Source of the DNA: Microbacterium sp. SORGH_AS_0969 | Lineage (GTDB): Bacteria; Actinomycetota; Actinomycetes; Actinomycetales; Microbacteriaceae | NCBI RefSeq assembly: GCF_030818255.1 | Contig: NZ_JAUTAG010000001.1 | Span: 1,488,001-1,552,000, forward strand | Length of the DNA: 64,000 bases | Direction of reading: 5' to 3' | Shown here: one piece after another, positions 7,638 through 16,908 of the stretch | Numbering within the stretch: position 1 is the first letter of the stretch | How the letters are laid out: each line of letters opens with the position of its first letter | Notes under the pieces: model-generated | The model's input: the letters and a program-made list of their open reading frames with translations, nothing else | Told to the model about the DNA's origin: nothing | Database searches by the model: none | Made by a program: the position numbers and the translations under genes

Positions 7638-8546
7638 ATGAGGGCGGCCGGCGGGCCGCGGTCGGCCGCGGCGCTGGTGCTGATCGGGCTCGCGTGCCAG
7701 GAGGTCGGTGCCTCGTTCGCCGTCATGCTGTTCCCGCAGACGGGGCCGCTCGGCATCGTGATGCTGCGTCTGCTGTTCTCGGCGACGCTCCTGCTGATCA
7801 TCGCCCGACCGCGGTGGCGGGGTCACTCGCCGGCGCACTGGCGCGAGGTCGTGGCCTTCGGTCTCGTCCTCGCCACGATGAACGGACTGTTCTACCTCGC
7901 GCTCGAGCGACTCCCCCTGGGCGTGACCGTGACCATCGAGGTGCTCGGCCCTCTCGCGCTCTCGATCGTCACGGCGACGGGCCTGGCGCGCTGGCTCTGG
8001 GCGGGACTCGCGCTCGCCGGCGTCGTGGCGCTGGGCGCGGGCGGGTGGGACCGGCTCGACCCTCTCGGCGTGCTGTTCGCGCTCGGCGCGGCCGTGAGCT
8101 GGGCGCTGTACATCCTCGCGTCGGCGCGCGTCGGGCGAGCCTTTCCCCGCCTGGACGGCCTCGCGCTCGCGATGGCCATCGGGGCGATCGCGGCCCTGCC
8201 GTTCGGGATCGCGCAGGCCGGCGAGGTGCTCCTGCGCCTCGACATCCTCGCCCTCGGCGCCGCCGTCGCCGTGCTGTCGTCGACCGTGCCCTATGCGCTC
8301 GAGCTCATCGCTCTCCGACGCCTGCCGGCTTCGGCCTTCGCGATCCTCATGAGCCTCGGCCCCGCGACGGCCTCGACGGCGGGATTCCTCCTGCTCGGTC
8401 AGCACCTCTCGTGGCTCGAGGTGGGCGGCATCGCCCTGGTCATCGCGGCGAGCATCGGAGCCGTGACGGCGGCCGCCCGGCACGCGCCCGGTGCGCGGCA
8501 TCCGGGATCCGACCCGAACGAGCCGCTGAGCGAGCCCGTCGGCTGA
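7638..8546 (+). CDS. EamA-family exporter, RhtA-like
   Basis: 302 residues with about ten hydrophobic helices and two EamA repeats. It resembles the threonine/homoserine exporter RhtA along its length (for example the N-terminal QEVGASFAVMLFP, PLGVTVTIEVLGPLAL in the first repeat, LSSTVPYALELIALRRLP in the second). The likely role is efflux of small metabolites or amino acids; the substrate is unproven. I chose ATG 7638, which directly precedes the hydrophobic N-terminus, over an earlier in-frame start inside the lipoprotein gene. Confidence 0.85.
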   Translation: MRAAGGPRSAAALVLIGLACQEVGASFAVMLFPQTGPLGIVMLRLLFSATLLLIIARPRWRGHSPAHWREVVAFGLVLATMNGLFYLALERLPLGVTVTIEVLGPLALSIVTATGLARWLWAGLALAGVVALGAGGWDRLDPLGVLFALGAAVSWALYILASARVGRAFPRLDGLALAMAIGAIAALPFGIAQAGEVLLRLDILALGAAVAVLSSTVPYALELIALRRLPASAFAILMSLGPATASTAGFLLLGQHLSWLEVGGIALVIAASIGAVTAAARHAPGARHPGSDPNEPLSEPVG

Positions 8547-8647
8547 GCCCCCTCGGCTGCGCCCTGTCGGCTGTGTCGCGGATGCCACGTGCCACGGGGT
8601 CGCGCAAGGGGTCCGGCGGCACGCGGTTCGACGGTCAGCATGGGCGT

Positions 8648-8989
8648 ATGAGCGAACGCAGCGATGACGACGAACAGACCCGCGCCGAGTTCGGGGAGGC
8701 CGTGAACATGACGGCCGGTGAGCTGTCGGATTGGCTCGACACCGACGAGTCCCGCAGCGTCGGGCAGAAGAAGGACGGCGGGGAGTCGACCGGGCACGAG
8801 AGCGGTCGGCACATCGTGCGCATCCTCAGAAAGAAGAAGGCCGACCTCACCGACGCCGACATCGCGCACATGCGGAAAGTGGTCGGGTACGTCAAGCGGC
8901 ACGGAGCCCAGCGCCCGAAGGGCGAGATCACCGACACCGATTGGCGGTACTCGTTGATGAACTGGGGTCACGACCCGAAGAAGGACTGA
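8648..8989 (+). CDS. DUF3140 family protein
   Basis: A 113-residue soluble, charged protein. The order VNMTAGELSDWL, then HESGRHIVRILRKKK, then HMRKVVGYVKRHGAQRP and WRYSLMNWGHDPKKD is the conserved pattern of DUF3140, a family of unknown function common in Actinobacteria and Proteobacteria. Nothing in the neighbourhood assigns a role. A nested hairpin follows the stop codon. Confidence 0.85.
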   Translation: MSERSDDDEQTRAEFGEAVNMTAGELSDWLDTDESRSVGQKKDGGESTGHESGRHIVRILRKKKADLTDADIAHMRKVVGYVKRHGAQRPKGEITDTDWRYSLMNWGHDPKKD

Positions 8990-9001
8990 TCCCGCGGCCC
9001 C

Positions 9002-9056
9002 GGCGATGACTGGGGCGCTATGACTCCCGTCTGAGTCGGCGCACCACGTCATCGCC
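9002..9056 (+). other. nested hairpin between the DUF3140 gene and corA
   Basis: GGCGATGAC (9002-9010) pairs perfectly with GTCATCGCC (9048-9056), and an inner stem GACTC/GAGTC (9022-9026 with 9033-9037) lies inside it. No T-tract follows. It could terminate the upstream gene or form a structured leader before corA, whose ATG is 30 nt away. Confidence 0.5.
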
Positions 9057-9085
9057 CGTCCACCTGCGGGGCGTAGAACTGATAC

Positions 9086-10084
9086 ATGCCCATCATCGAC
9101 AGCGCCGTGTACGTCGACGGCCACCGCATCGAGAACCCCGCCAGCCTCGACCAGACGTTCGAGTACATGGAGGCTCACGGCGGGATGGCCTGGATCGGGC
9201 TGTTGCGCCCCTCGCCCGAAGAGCTCGAACGCGTCGCGGCGGAGTTCTCGCTGCACCCCCTCGCGGTCGAGGACGCGCTGGCCGGGCACCAGCGCTCGAA
9301 GCTCGAGCGGTACGGCGGCAATCTCTTCGCCGTCCTGCGTCCCGCCCGGTACATCGACGAGACCGAGACGGTCGAGTTCGGCGAGCTGCACGTGTTCGTC
9401 GGCGAGGACTACGTCGTGACCGTGCGCCACGCCGAGGTGCCCGACCTGGCGCGCGTGCGGCATCGGCTGGAAGAACAGCCCGAACTGCTCGCCCGCGGCC
9501 CCGAGGCGGTGCTCTACGCGATCCTCGACGAGGTCGTCGACCAGTACGACCCCGTCGCGCGCGGGCTGCAGAACGACGTCGACGAGATCGAGGACCAACT
9601 CTTCGGAACCGGCGGCGCGGAGCTGACACAGCGCATCTACGAGCTCGCTCGCGAGGTCATCCACTTCCAGCGTGCGACCGAACCCCTGCGCGACATGCTC
9701 CAGGCGCTGTTGCGCGGTGCCGAGAAGTACGGCGTCGACATCGAACTGCAGCGGTCGCTGCGCGACGTCCTCGACCACGTCCTGCGCCAGTGCGACAAGC
9801 TGACGTCGATGCGTTCGATCCTCGACAACGCCCTGACCGTCAACGCGACGCTCGTCACGCAGCGGCAGACCGAGACGTCGCTCGAGCAGAACGAGCAGGT
9901 CAAGAAGATCTCCGGATGGGCGGCGATCCTCTTCGGGCCCTCACTGATCGGCGGGATCTATGGCATGAACTTCAAGAACATGCCCGAGCTCAACTGGGAG
10001 TTCGGCTACCCGATGGCGCTCGTGCTCATGGTGCTCGTATCGGCGGGGCTGTGGCTGACGTTCAAGGTGAAGAAGTGGCTGTGA
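9086..10084 (+). CDS. corA: CorA-family divalent cation transporter
   Basis: 332 residues: a soluble alpha/beta N-terminal domain with long helices, and two C-terminal transmembrane helices. The signature GMN motif is present as YGMNFKNMPEL (about residue 292) between the membrane segments. CorA forms a homopentameric Mg2+/Co2+ (sometimes Zn2+) channel in the cytoplasmic membrane. The gene is monocistronic by spacing. Confidence 0.92.
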   Translation: MPIIDSAVYVDGHRIENPASLDQTFEYMEAHGGMAWIGLLRPSPEELERVAAEFSLHPLAVEDALAGHQRSKLERYGGNLFAVLRPARYIDETETVEFGELHVFVGEDYVVTVRHAEVPDLARVRHRLEEQPELLARGPEAVLYAILDEVVDQYDPVARGLQNDVDEIEDQLFGTGGAELTQRIYELAREVIHFQRATEPLRDMLQALLRGAEKYGVDIELQRSLRDVLDHVLRQCDKLTSMRSILDNALTVNATLVTQRQTETSLEQNEQVKKISGWAAILFGPSLIGGIYGMNFKNMPELNWEFGYPMALVLMVLVSAGLWLTFKVKKWL

Positions 10085-10156
10085 GCCGCGGCATCCGGAA
10101 TCCCGACACTCGGCGCGCTTGCTGGACAGGGGCTGCGTGAAACGAATGATGGGTAC

Positions 10157-11680
10157 GTGAACGACTCCACCCCCCGTGCCGGCGACGCTGCCGAGCAGAT
10201 CCACACCTCGACCGTTCAGCTCGAGGACGCCGGGTACCACAAGCGGCTGACGTCGCGTCAGGTGCAGATGATCGCGATCGGCGGGGCCATCGGAACCGGT
10301 CTCTTCCTCGGTGCCGGCGGGCGCCTCGCTCAGGCCGGACCCGCGATCGTGCTCTCGTACGCGGTCTGCGGGCTCTTCGCGTTCTTCATCCTCCGGGCGC
10401 TCGGCGAGCTCGTGCTGCACCGCCCGACCTCGGGCTCGTTCGTCTCGTACGCCCGCGAGTTCTTCGGCGAGAAGGCGGCGTTCGTCTCGGGCTGGTTCTA
10501 CTGGATCAACTGGGCGACGACGACCATGGTCGACATCACCGCCGCCGCGCTCTACATGAACTTCTTCGGCAAGTACGTGCCCTGGATCGCCGCGGTGCCG
10601 CAGTGGGCCTGGGCGCTCGCCGCGCTCGTCACGGTGCTCGCGGTCAACCTCGTGTCGGTGAAGGTGTTCGGCGAGCTGGAGTTCTGGTTCGCGCTCATCA
10701 AGGTCACGGCGCTCGTCGCGTTCCTGCTCGTGGGCATCTACTTCGTCGTGTTCGGCACCCCCAACGGCGCCCCCGTCGGGTTCTCGCTTATCGCCGACAA
10801 CGGAGGCTTCTTCCCCAACGGCATCCTGCCCGCGATCATCCTGATGCAGGGCGTCGTGTTCGCGTATGCCTCGATCGAGCTCGTCGGAACCGCGGCGGGC
10901 GAGACGAAGAACCCCGAGAAGGTCATGCCGCGGGCGATCAACTCGGTCATCTTCCGCGTCGCGATCTTCTACGTCGGCTCGGTGCTCCTGCTCGCGCTGC
11001 TGCTGCCGTACACCGCGTACTCGAAGGACGAGAGCCCCTTCGTGACCTTCTTCGCCTCGATCGGGGTTCCGGGCGTCGACGTGATCATGAACCTCGTCGT
11101 GCTCACCGCCGCCCTGTCGTCGCTGAACGCGGGGCTGTACTCGACCGGTCGCATCCTGCGCTCGATGGCGGTGGCGGGATCCGCGCCGAAGTTCGCGTCT
11201 CGCATGAACAAGGCCGGCGTCCCCTACGGCGGCATCGCGATCACCGCGGTCGTGGCCCTGTTCGGTGTCGTGATCAACTACGTCAACCCCAGCGACGCGT
11301 TCGAGACGGTGCTGAACGTCGCCGCCGTCGGCATCCTGGTCACCTGGGCGACCATCATGCTCTGCCAGATGAAGTTCAAGCGCTTGGCCGATCGCGGGGA
11401 GCTGGTCCGCCCGACCTTCCGGCTGTTCTGGGCGCCCTACACGGGGTACGCGACGCTGGTGTTCCTCGCGATCGTGCTGGTGCTGGTGTTCATCGACTCG
11501 CCCGCGACGCTGGTCGTCGCGATCGTCGCGAGCCTGCTCATCACGGCCGGATGGTTCGCCTGCCGCAAGCGCATCGCCGAGCTCGCCGCCGAGCGCGAGG
11601 GCTACACGGGGACGGTGCCGGTGGTGCCGAGCCCCTTCCCCCAGCCGCGCGACAAGAACGCACGCGGCAAGAAGGACTGA
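10157..11680 (+). CDS. amino-acid permease (APC family, AnsP/GabP-like)
   Basis: 507 residues, about 12 transmembrane segments. The family signature is at the start (LTSRQVQMIAIGGAIGTGLF, GAGGRLAQAGPA), followed by FYWINWATTTMVDITAA and EKVMPRAINSV typical of the amino-acid transporter (AAT) subfamily. It probably imports an amino acid with protons. GTG start; no coupled neighbour suggests the substrate. The following 190 bp hold a hairpin-forming repeat and no gene. Confidence 0.88.
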   Translation: MNDSTPRAGDAAEQIHTSTVQLEDAGYHKRLTSRQVQMIAIGGAIGTGLFLGAGGRLAQAGPAIVLSYAVCGLFAFFILRALGELVLHRPTSGSFVSYAREFFGEKAAFVSGWFYWINWATTTMVDITAAALYMNFFGKYVPWIAAVPQWAWALAALVTVLAVNLVSVKVFGELEFWFALIKVTALVAFLLVGIYFVVFGTPNGAPVGFSLIADNGGFFPNGILPAIILMQGVVFAYASIELVGTAAGETKNPEKVMPRAINSVIFRVAIFYVGSVLLLALLLPYTAYSKDESPFVTFFASIGVPGVDVIMNLVVLTAALSSLNAGLYSTGRILRSMAVAGSAPKFASRMNKAGVPYGGIAITAVVALFGVVINYVNPSDAFETVLNVAAVGILVTWATIMLCQMKFKRLADRGELVRPTFRLFWAPYTGYATLVFLAIVLVLVFIDSPATLVVAIVASLLITAGWFACRKRIAELAAEREGYTGTVPVVPSPFPQPRDKNARGKKD

Positions 11681-11777
11681 GCCCCTCGCGGGGGTGACGC
11701 GGCGCTCGGGCTCCGGCTCGGGCGCCGCGCTCGTGCGGGGCTCGGGTCCGCGCGGGGCGGGGATGCCGGCAGCCCCA

Positions 11778-11843
11778 CCGTTGAGTGTCCAGAACACGCC
11801 GTTATGCCGGGGGTGGTTACGGCGTGTCTTGGACACTCAACGG
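11778..11843. repeat. long imperfect inverted repeat between convergent genes
   Basis: 25-nt arms (11778-11802 and 11819-11843), sharing TTGAGTGTCCA and ACACGCCGT, match at 23 of 25 positions around a 16-nt loop. It lies between the convergent permease and pobA genes, so it may serve as a two-way terminator. It also resembles the dispersed hairpin units described elsewhere in the window. Confidence 0.75.
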
Positions 11844-11870
11844 GCGGGAGCGCCGCGATGCGGCGGCGAG

Positions 11871-13046
11871 TCAGGCGTCGAAGGGCCAGCCGCAGTACGC
11901 CTCGGCGAGGTAGGCGCGGCCGTGCTCCGATTCCACGACGGTGCGCAGCTCGCCGAGCTGGCGGCGGCGGTCGAAGTCGGTGGCATCCGGAGCCACGTGG
12001 AGGAGGTTCGTCATCCACCACGAGAAGTGCTGAGCCTTCCAGATGCGCCGGCTCGCGGTCTCGGGGTAGGCGTCGAGCAGCCGCTCGTCGCCCTCGAGCA
12101 GCAGGGCGCCGAGGGCGGCGGCGAGCAGGCGCACGTCGGCGATCGCGAGGTTCATGCCCTTGGCTCCCGTCGGCGGAACCGTGTGTGCGGCGTCGCCCAC
12201 GAGCGCGACGCGACCGCGGCGGAGCTCGTGCGCGACGAAGCTGCGGAAGCGCAGGACGTCGCGCTGGAAGATCGGGCCCTGCTTCAGCGTCGTACCGGGG
12301 ACCCGCTTCTGCAGCTCGTCCCACAGCTGCTCCTCGCTGAACGCCGCGGTGTCGGTCTCGGGGTCGCACTGGAAGTACATCCGCTGCACCGTGTCGGAGC
12401 GCTGGCTGACGAGCGCGAAACCGTCGGGGGAGTTGCTGTAGATCAGCTCCTCGCTGCTCGGCGGGGCTTCGCACAGGATGCCGAACCAGGCGAAGGGGTA
12501 CTCGCGGAAGTACCCGCCGGTGCTCGACCCGGTCACGGTGGCACGGGCGACGCTGCGCGAGCCGTCGGACCCGACGACGAAATCGGCCTCGATCTCGAGG
12601 GGGTTCCCTTCGGCATCGCGCGCGATCACCCGCGGGCGCTCGCCGTTCTCGATGCCTTCCGCGGTGACGCCGAAGCGCAGATCCTGCCCCGCGGCGAGGC
12701 GCGCGGCGATGAGATCCTTCAGCACCTCGTGCTGCGGGTACAGCCACACCGCGCGGCCGACGGTCGTGGCGAAGTCGATGCGGTGTCCCTCGCCCTCGAA
12801 GCGCAGCTCGATGCCGTCGTGGCGGTGGCCGACCGTGCGTGCGCGTGAGGCTTCGCCGATCGTGTCGAGCAGCTCGACGGTGCCCTGTTCCAGGATGCCG
12901 GCACGGATCGTGCTCTCGATCTCGTCGCGCGAGCGCTGGTCGATGACGACCGAGGTGATCCCCGCCTGGTCGAGCAGGTGCGACAGCAGGAGGCCGGCGG
13001 GGCCGGCGCCGACGATGGCGACACGGGTGCGGACGGTGGTGGTCAT
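11871..13046 (-). CDS. pobA: 4-hydroxybenzoate 3-monooxygenase
   Basis: 391 residues, the usual length for PobA, a class A flavoprotein that converts 4-hydroxybenzoate to protocatechuate with NAD(P)H and O2. FAD motif VAIVGAGPAGLLLSHLL at the N-terminus, the R-x-x-x-R pocket segment STIRAGILEQGTVELL, the DG motif FVVGSDGSRS, and the GDAAHTVPPTGAKGMNLAI C-terminal FAD motif. AAGGAG precedes ATG 13046. Protocatechuate is then the substrate of pcaHG on the opposite strand, so this gene feeds the pca operon. Confidence 0.95.
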   Translation of the reverse strand: MTTTVRTRVAIVGAGPAGLLLSHLLDQAGITSVVIDQRSRDEIESTIRAGILEQGTVELLDTIGEASRARTVGHRHDGIELRFEGEGHRIDFATTVGRAVWLYPQHEVLKDLIAARLAAGQDLRFGVTAEGIENGERPRVIARDAEGNPLEIEADFVVGSDGSRSVARATVTGSSTGGYFREYPFAWFGILCEAPPSSEELIYSNSPDGFALVSQRSDTVQRMYFQCDPETDTAAFSEEQLWDELQKRVPGTTLKQGPIFQRDVLRFRSFVAHELRRGRVALVGDAAHTVPPTGAKGMNLAIADVRLLAAALGALLLEGDERLLDAYPETASRRIWKAQHFSWWMTNLLHVAPDATDFDRRRQLGELRTVVESEHGRAYLAEAYCGWPFDA

Positions 13047-13246
13047 GGCGTCTCCTTCGACGGTGGCTGTGTCGATGGTGGCCTCGCGGTCGTCGTGCGA
13101 CGGCGCGACTCTCGTTGAACGGGATGTGGGTCTCAGTGGTTCATTTGTAGGACCGGTCGGGGTCGGGAGTGCCGCACGCGTCACTTTGGACACCACCCGC
13201 CCCAGCGATCATGCAGATGGACGTGCCTCGTTCGCGTCGGACCTCC

Positions 13247-13999
13247 TCAGCGGCGATAACCCAGCGTGCGCTCGATGTCGCGGGAGGCACGGTGCAGCTC
13301 GACCAGGGCGAACTGCGTCTCGGCGTCGCGCGGGAGCACGACGGAGAGAGCGGCGATGACGGCTCCGGTCTCGTCGCGCACGGGCACGGCGACGCCGGTG
13401 GACACCTCATCGACGTACCCGGGGGCGATCACGCGGCCCAGTGTGCGGATCTCGGCGAGCGTGCGCCGGAGCGCCGCCGGGTCGACGATCGTCTCGGGGG
13501 TGACGCGGGGGAGAGGGCCGGCGAGCACCCGCTCCTGGAGGTCGCGCGGGGCGAAGGCCAGCAGCACGAGGCCGGACGACGAGGCGTGCACGGGAAGTCG
13601 CCCCGCGACGCGTGTGATGTTGGCGCCCGAGTCGGGAGCGCTCAGGCGCTCGAGGAACAGCGCCTCGTCGTGCTCGAGGATCGCGAGCTGCGTGTGCTCG
13701 CGCACGCGTTGCTGCACGCGCTCCATGTAGGGCAGCGCCGCCTGGCGCAACCGGAGCGCGTGCGATGACCGCGTCGCCAATTCCCACAGGCGCATCCCCA
13801 CGCGTACACGTCGCTCATCGTCGCGCTCGAGGAGGCCGGCATCCACCAGCTCGTTCACGATCCGGTGCGCCGACGAGCTCGGCAACCCCGCACGTCGGCC
13901 GATGTCGGCGGTCGTCTGCGCGGTGCGGGTGGGCGTGAAGGTCTCGAGGATCCGCACCAGCCGGTCGGTGACCGAGTCGCCCGAGGGGGAGTTCGCCAT
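13247..13999 (-). CDS. IclR-family regulator of pca/pob genes
   Basis: 250 residues: N-terminal winged helix (TADIGRRAGLPSSSAHRIVNEL, about residues 29-50) and C-terminal IclR effector domain with a GLVLLAFAP and DEVSTGVAVPV core. It is divergent from pcaH and sits between pobA and pcaHGBDC, the usual location of PcaR/PobR-type activators that respond to 4-hydroxybenzoate, protocatechuate or beta-ketoadipate. A TTCCC-N7-GGGAA dyad in the 90-bp divergent gap is a likely binding site. Confidence 0.88.
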   Translation of the reverse strand: MANSPSGDSVTDRLVRILETFTPTRTAQTTADIGRRAGLPSSSAHRIVNELVDAGLLERDDERRVRVGMRLWELATRSSHALRLRQAALPYMERVQQRVREHTQLAILEHDEALFLERLSAPDSGANITRVAGRLPVHASSSGLVLLAFAPRDLQERVLAGPLPRVTPETIVDPAALRRTLAEIRTLGRVIAPGYVDEVSTGVAVPVRDETGAVIAALSVVLPRDAETQFALVELHRASRDIERTLGYRR

Positions 14000-14017
14000 G
14001 AGCTCAGGATGCCACGA

Positions 14018-14034
14018 TTCCCATTGAGCGGGAA
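14018..14034. promoter_or_regulatory. candidate IclR operator (TTCCC-N7-GGGAA)
   Basis: A 5+5 bp dyad with a 7-nt spacer in the divergent region between the IclR gene (start 13999) and pcaH (start 14090). Spacing and position suit an operator controlling both directions. Short arms keep this tentative. Confidence 0.45.
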
Positions 14035-14089
14035 CAGGTCGCCGTCCCGCAGGTCGGTGACGGACGATGGTCTGGTCGAAGGAGACCCC

Positions 14090-14899
14090 ATGACGCACAC
14101 CCCCGCCGCGGCGCCCGAAACGCTGCTCGCCGCTCCCGACCAGGCCACGCAGGACCAGATCGTCGCCGAGATGCGCACCCGTCACGCCGAGCTCGATGCG
14201 CTCGAGGCGGCAGGAGAGCGGGTCGCCGCGACCGCCCACGACTTCCCCGCCTACCGCTCGAGCGTGCTGCGGCACCCCACCAAGAACCCGAAGCTCGTCG
14301 ATCCCGAGACGATCGAGCTGTTCTCGCCCGCGTTCGGACAGCGCGACGTCGCCGCGATCGAGTCCGACCTCACCCTGCAGCACGCCGGTGAGCCGCTCGG
14401 CGAACGCATGAGCGTGCAAGGGCGTCTGCTCGACTCGTGGGGGCGACCGATCGCGAACCAGCTCATCGAGATCTGGCAGGCCAACTCGGCGGGTCGCTAC
14501 ATCCACCAGCGCGATCAGCACCCCGCCCCCCTCGACCCCAACTTCACCGGGGCGGGCCGTGCGATCACGAACGAGAACGGCGAGTACCGCTTCACGACGA
14601 TCAAGCCCGGCCCCTACCCGTGGAAGAACCACCGCAACGCCTGGCGCCCCGCGCACATCCACTTCTCGGTGTTCGGCTCGTCGTTCACGCAGCGCCTCGT
14701 GACGCAGATGTACTTCCCGGGAGACCCGCTCTTCGCGCTCGACCCGATCTACAACACCATCCACCGGCAGAAGGACCGCGACGCCCTCGTCGGCGTCTAC
14801 GACCACGACCTCACCTCGCCCGAGTGGGCGACGGGCTACCGGTTCGACATCGTCGTCGACGGCCCCGACCAGACGTACTTCGAGCCAGAGGACGAGTGA
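14090..14899 (+). CDS. pcaH: protocatechuate 3,4-dioxygenase beta subunit
   Basis: 269 residues. PcaH carries the non-heme Fe(III) site of the intradiol dioxygenase that opens protocatechuate to 3-carboxy-cis,cis-muconate. The Tyr and His iron ligands fall in the segments IKPGPYPWKN and WRPAHIHFSVFG, with the GRYIHQRDQHPAPLDPNF loop before them. GGAG lies 6 nt before ATG 14090. First gene of pcaHGBDC. Confidence 0.95.
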   Translation: MTHTPAAAPETLLAAPDQATQDQIVAEMRTRHAELDALEAAGERVAATAHDFPAYRSSVLRHPTKNPKLVDPETIELFSPAFGQRDVAAIESDLTLQHAGEPLGERMSVQGRLLDSWGRPIANQLIEIWQANSAGRYIHQRDQHPAPLDPNFTGAGRAITNENGEYRFTTIKPGPYPWKNHRNAWRPAHIHFSVFGSSFTQRLVTQMYFPGDPLFALDPIYNTIHRQKDRDALVGVYDHDLTSPEWATGYRFDIVVDGPDQTYFEPEDE

Positions 14900-14926
14900 C
14901 ATGACGACGACATCGACGAACGGCTC

Positions 14927-14946
14927 GGTTCCTGAGCCTGTCGGAG
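14927..14946 (+). repeat. remnant of the CCTGAGC-type dispersed repeat before pcaG
   Basis: GGTTCCTGAGCCTGTCGGAG resembles the 'GGTCCCTGAGC(T/C)..GTCGAAG' units seen at 38555-38600. It sits between the pcaH stop and the chosen pcaG start and would be translated if pcaG began at ATG 14901. Confidence 0.5.
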
Positions 14947-14969
14947 GACGAGCAGGAGGGCGACGAGTG

Positions 14970-15530
14970 ATGAGCACCCCCGCCAAGACCCACCGCGCCA
15001 CCCCCGGCCAGACCGTGGGCCCGTTCTTCGCGTACGGCCTCGAGTACCCGAAGCAGCACGAGGTCGTGTTCCCGCACTCGCCGGGGGCGATCGTGCTGGG
15101 CGGCACCGTGTTCGACGGGGCGGGAGCGCCTGTCCCCGACGCGCTGGTCGAGATCTTCGGGGCGGATGCCGACGGCTCGGTGCCGCGGGCGCGCGGCGCG
15201 TTCCGCCGCGACGACCACACGTTCACCGGTTTCGGGCGCGCGTTCACGAACGACGAGGGGCACTTCGAGTTCTGGACGCGCGAGCCCGGTGGCATCCAGG
15301 GCCGTCCCGGCTTCTACGCGGCGATCGTGTTCGCGCGGGGTCTGCCCGACAAGCTCCACACGCGCATCTACGTCCCCGGCGACGACGCGGCGCTCGCCGC
15401 GGACCCGCTGCTGTCTTCGCTTGACGCGGGCGAGCGCGCTAGCCTCGTGGCGACGCGAACGCCCGACGGGAACCTCCACCACGACATCCGGTTGCAGGGC
15501 GAGAAGGAGACGGTCTTCCTTGCCTTCTGA
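14970..15530 (+). CDS. pcaG: protocatechuate 3,4-dioxygenase alpha subunit
   Basis: 186 residues. Opens with TPGQTVGPFFAYGLEYP, the hallmark of PcaG, and has the shared intradiol-dioxygenase beta-sandwich (GTVFDGAGAPVPDALVEIF, FGRAFTNDEGHFEFWT). The alpha subunit pairs with PcaH and lacks the iron site. ATG 14970 has GGAGGG about 10 nt upstream. An in-frame ATG at 14901 would add 23 residues encoded by a repeat remnant, so I prefer the shorter form. Confidence 0.93.
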   Translation: MSTPAKTHRATPGQTVGPFFAYGLEYPKQHEVVFPHSPGAIVLGGTVFDGAGAPVPDALVEIFGADADGSVPRARGAFRRDDHTFTGFGRAFTNDEGHFEFWTREPGGIQGRPGFYAAIVFARGLPDKLHTRIYVPGDDAALAADPLLSSLDAGERASLVATRTPDGNLHHDIRLQGEKETVFLAF

Positions 15531-16908
15531 TCCCCCCGTGCCCATCGATCTCGGGCTGCTGTCGCCCGTGACCGTGGGGCACGACACGTTGGTGTCGGAC
15601 TCGTTCGTGCTGAGTGCGCTCGTGCGCGCGGAATGCGCTCTCGTCGCCGCGTACGAGGAGGTGGGCGTCGCCCCGCGCGAGGCCCGTCGCGACATCGACC
15701 ACGCGTTCGGCATCGACGAGAAATACGGCAAACCGGCCGCGGGTCTCGACGTCGACCGTCTCATCGCGGAGTCGGTGAGCGGGGGCAACCCCGTGATCCC
15801 GCTCGTGGGCATGCTGAAGGCGCAGGTGCCGGCCGAGCATCGGGCGTGGATCCACCGCGGGGCGACCAGCCAGGACATCCTCGACACGGCCCTCATGATC
15901 GTCGCGCGGCGGGCGATGGACCAGGTGCGCTCGTCGCTGCGGATCGCGGGCGAATGGGCGCGCCACCTCGCCGTCGCTCACGTCGACGACGTCTCGGCCG
16001 CACGCACCCTCACCCAGCACGCCGTCCCCACCACCGTGGGCGCTCGCGCCGCGACCTGGGCGCGCGGCATCGAGCGGGCGTCGCGTCGGCTCGAGACCCT
16101 GGAGTACCCCGCGCAACTCGGCGGAGCGGGCGGCACGCTCGCATCGTTCGTCGAGATCACCGGCTCGAAGGACATCGCCGCGGGGCTCCCCGCCGCCTTC
16201 GCGCGGGCACTCGATCTCGACGTCCCCGACGCGCCGTGGCACGTGACGCGCTGGCCGATCACCGAGCTGGGCGATGCGCTCGTGCAGGCCATCGACGCCC
16301 TCGGCAAGGTCGCGGGCGATGTGGCGACGCTCAGCCGCACCGAGATCGGCGAGGTGTCGGAGGGCGTGGGCGGCGGGTCGTCGGCGATGCCGCAGAAGCA
16401 GAACCCCGCCGAGGCGGTGCTCATCCGCTCCGCCGCCCTGCGCGCGCCGCAGCTCGGCGCGACGCTGCACCTCGCGGCATCCCTCGCCGTCGACGAACGC
16501 CCCGACGGCGCGTGGCACGCCGAGTGGCCGACCCTGCGCGAGCTGCTGCGGCTCGCGCTCGGCACGACGCGGCATGCGGCCTCGATGCTCGCGCACCTGC
16601 GGGTCGATGCCGCGGCGGCGCAGAGCAACGCCGACCTGACCGGGGGGCGCCTCGTGAGCGAGCGTCTGCGTGGCGTTCTCGTGCCGCTCATCGGGACCGA
16701 TCGCTTCGCGGAGCTGCTCGCGGGAGACGCCGACCTCGGCGATGCCCTGCGGGCGATGCCCGAGGCCGCGGGTCTCGACGTCGACGAGCTGCTGGACCCG
16801 CGCGCGTACGTGGGCCTGGCGCCGTGGTTCGCCGCGGGGGCCGAGGCCGAAACACGTCGCCGAGACCGCACGGGATCGGCCGCACATCGAGACGAGGGAG
16901 AGCAATGA
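15520..16908 (+). CDS. pcaB: 3-carboxy-cis,cis-muconate cycloisomerase
   Basis: About 462 residues of the fumarase/aspartase superfamily. The signature GGGSSAMPQKQNPAEAVLI contains the conserved SS-x-MPxKxNP loop, preceded by GATSQDILDTALM. The enzyme lactonises carboxymuconate to 4-carboxymuconolactone. The start is uncertain: TTG 15520 overlaps the pcaG stop and has AAGGAGA upstream, while GTG 15538 lacks a ribosome-binding site; I favour TTG. Confidence 0.92.
   Translation: MPSDPPVPIDLGLLSPVTVGHDTLVSDSFVLSALVRAECALVAAYEEVGVAPREARRDIDHAFGIDEKYGKPAAGLDVDRLIAESVSGGNPVIPLVGMLKAQVPAEHRAWIHRGATSQDILDTALMIVARRAMDQVRSSLRIAGEWARHLAVAHVDDVSAARTLTQHAVPTTVGARAATWARGIERASRRLETLEYPAQLGGAGGTLASFVEITGSKDIAAGLPAAFARALDLDVPDAPWHVTRWPITELGDALVQAIDALGKVAGDVATLSRTEIGEVSEGVGGGSSAMPQKQNPAEAVLIRSAALRAPQLGATLHLAASLAVDERPDGAWHAEWPTLRELLRLALGTTRHAASMLAHLRVDAAAAQSNADLTGGRLVSERLRGVLVPLIGTDRFAELLAGDADLGDALRAMPEAAGLDVDELLDPRAYVGLAPWFAAGAEAETRRRDRTGSAAHRDEGEQ

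Noticed and set aside
13117..13144. TGAAC...GTTCA pair upstream of pobA as an operator
   Set aside because: Arms of only 5 bp with an 18-nt gap; chance matches are likely.
12478..13359. A 293-codon plus-strand frame opposite pobA
   Set aside because: Ser/Arg-rich antisense shadow; pobA on the other strand has full family homology.
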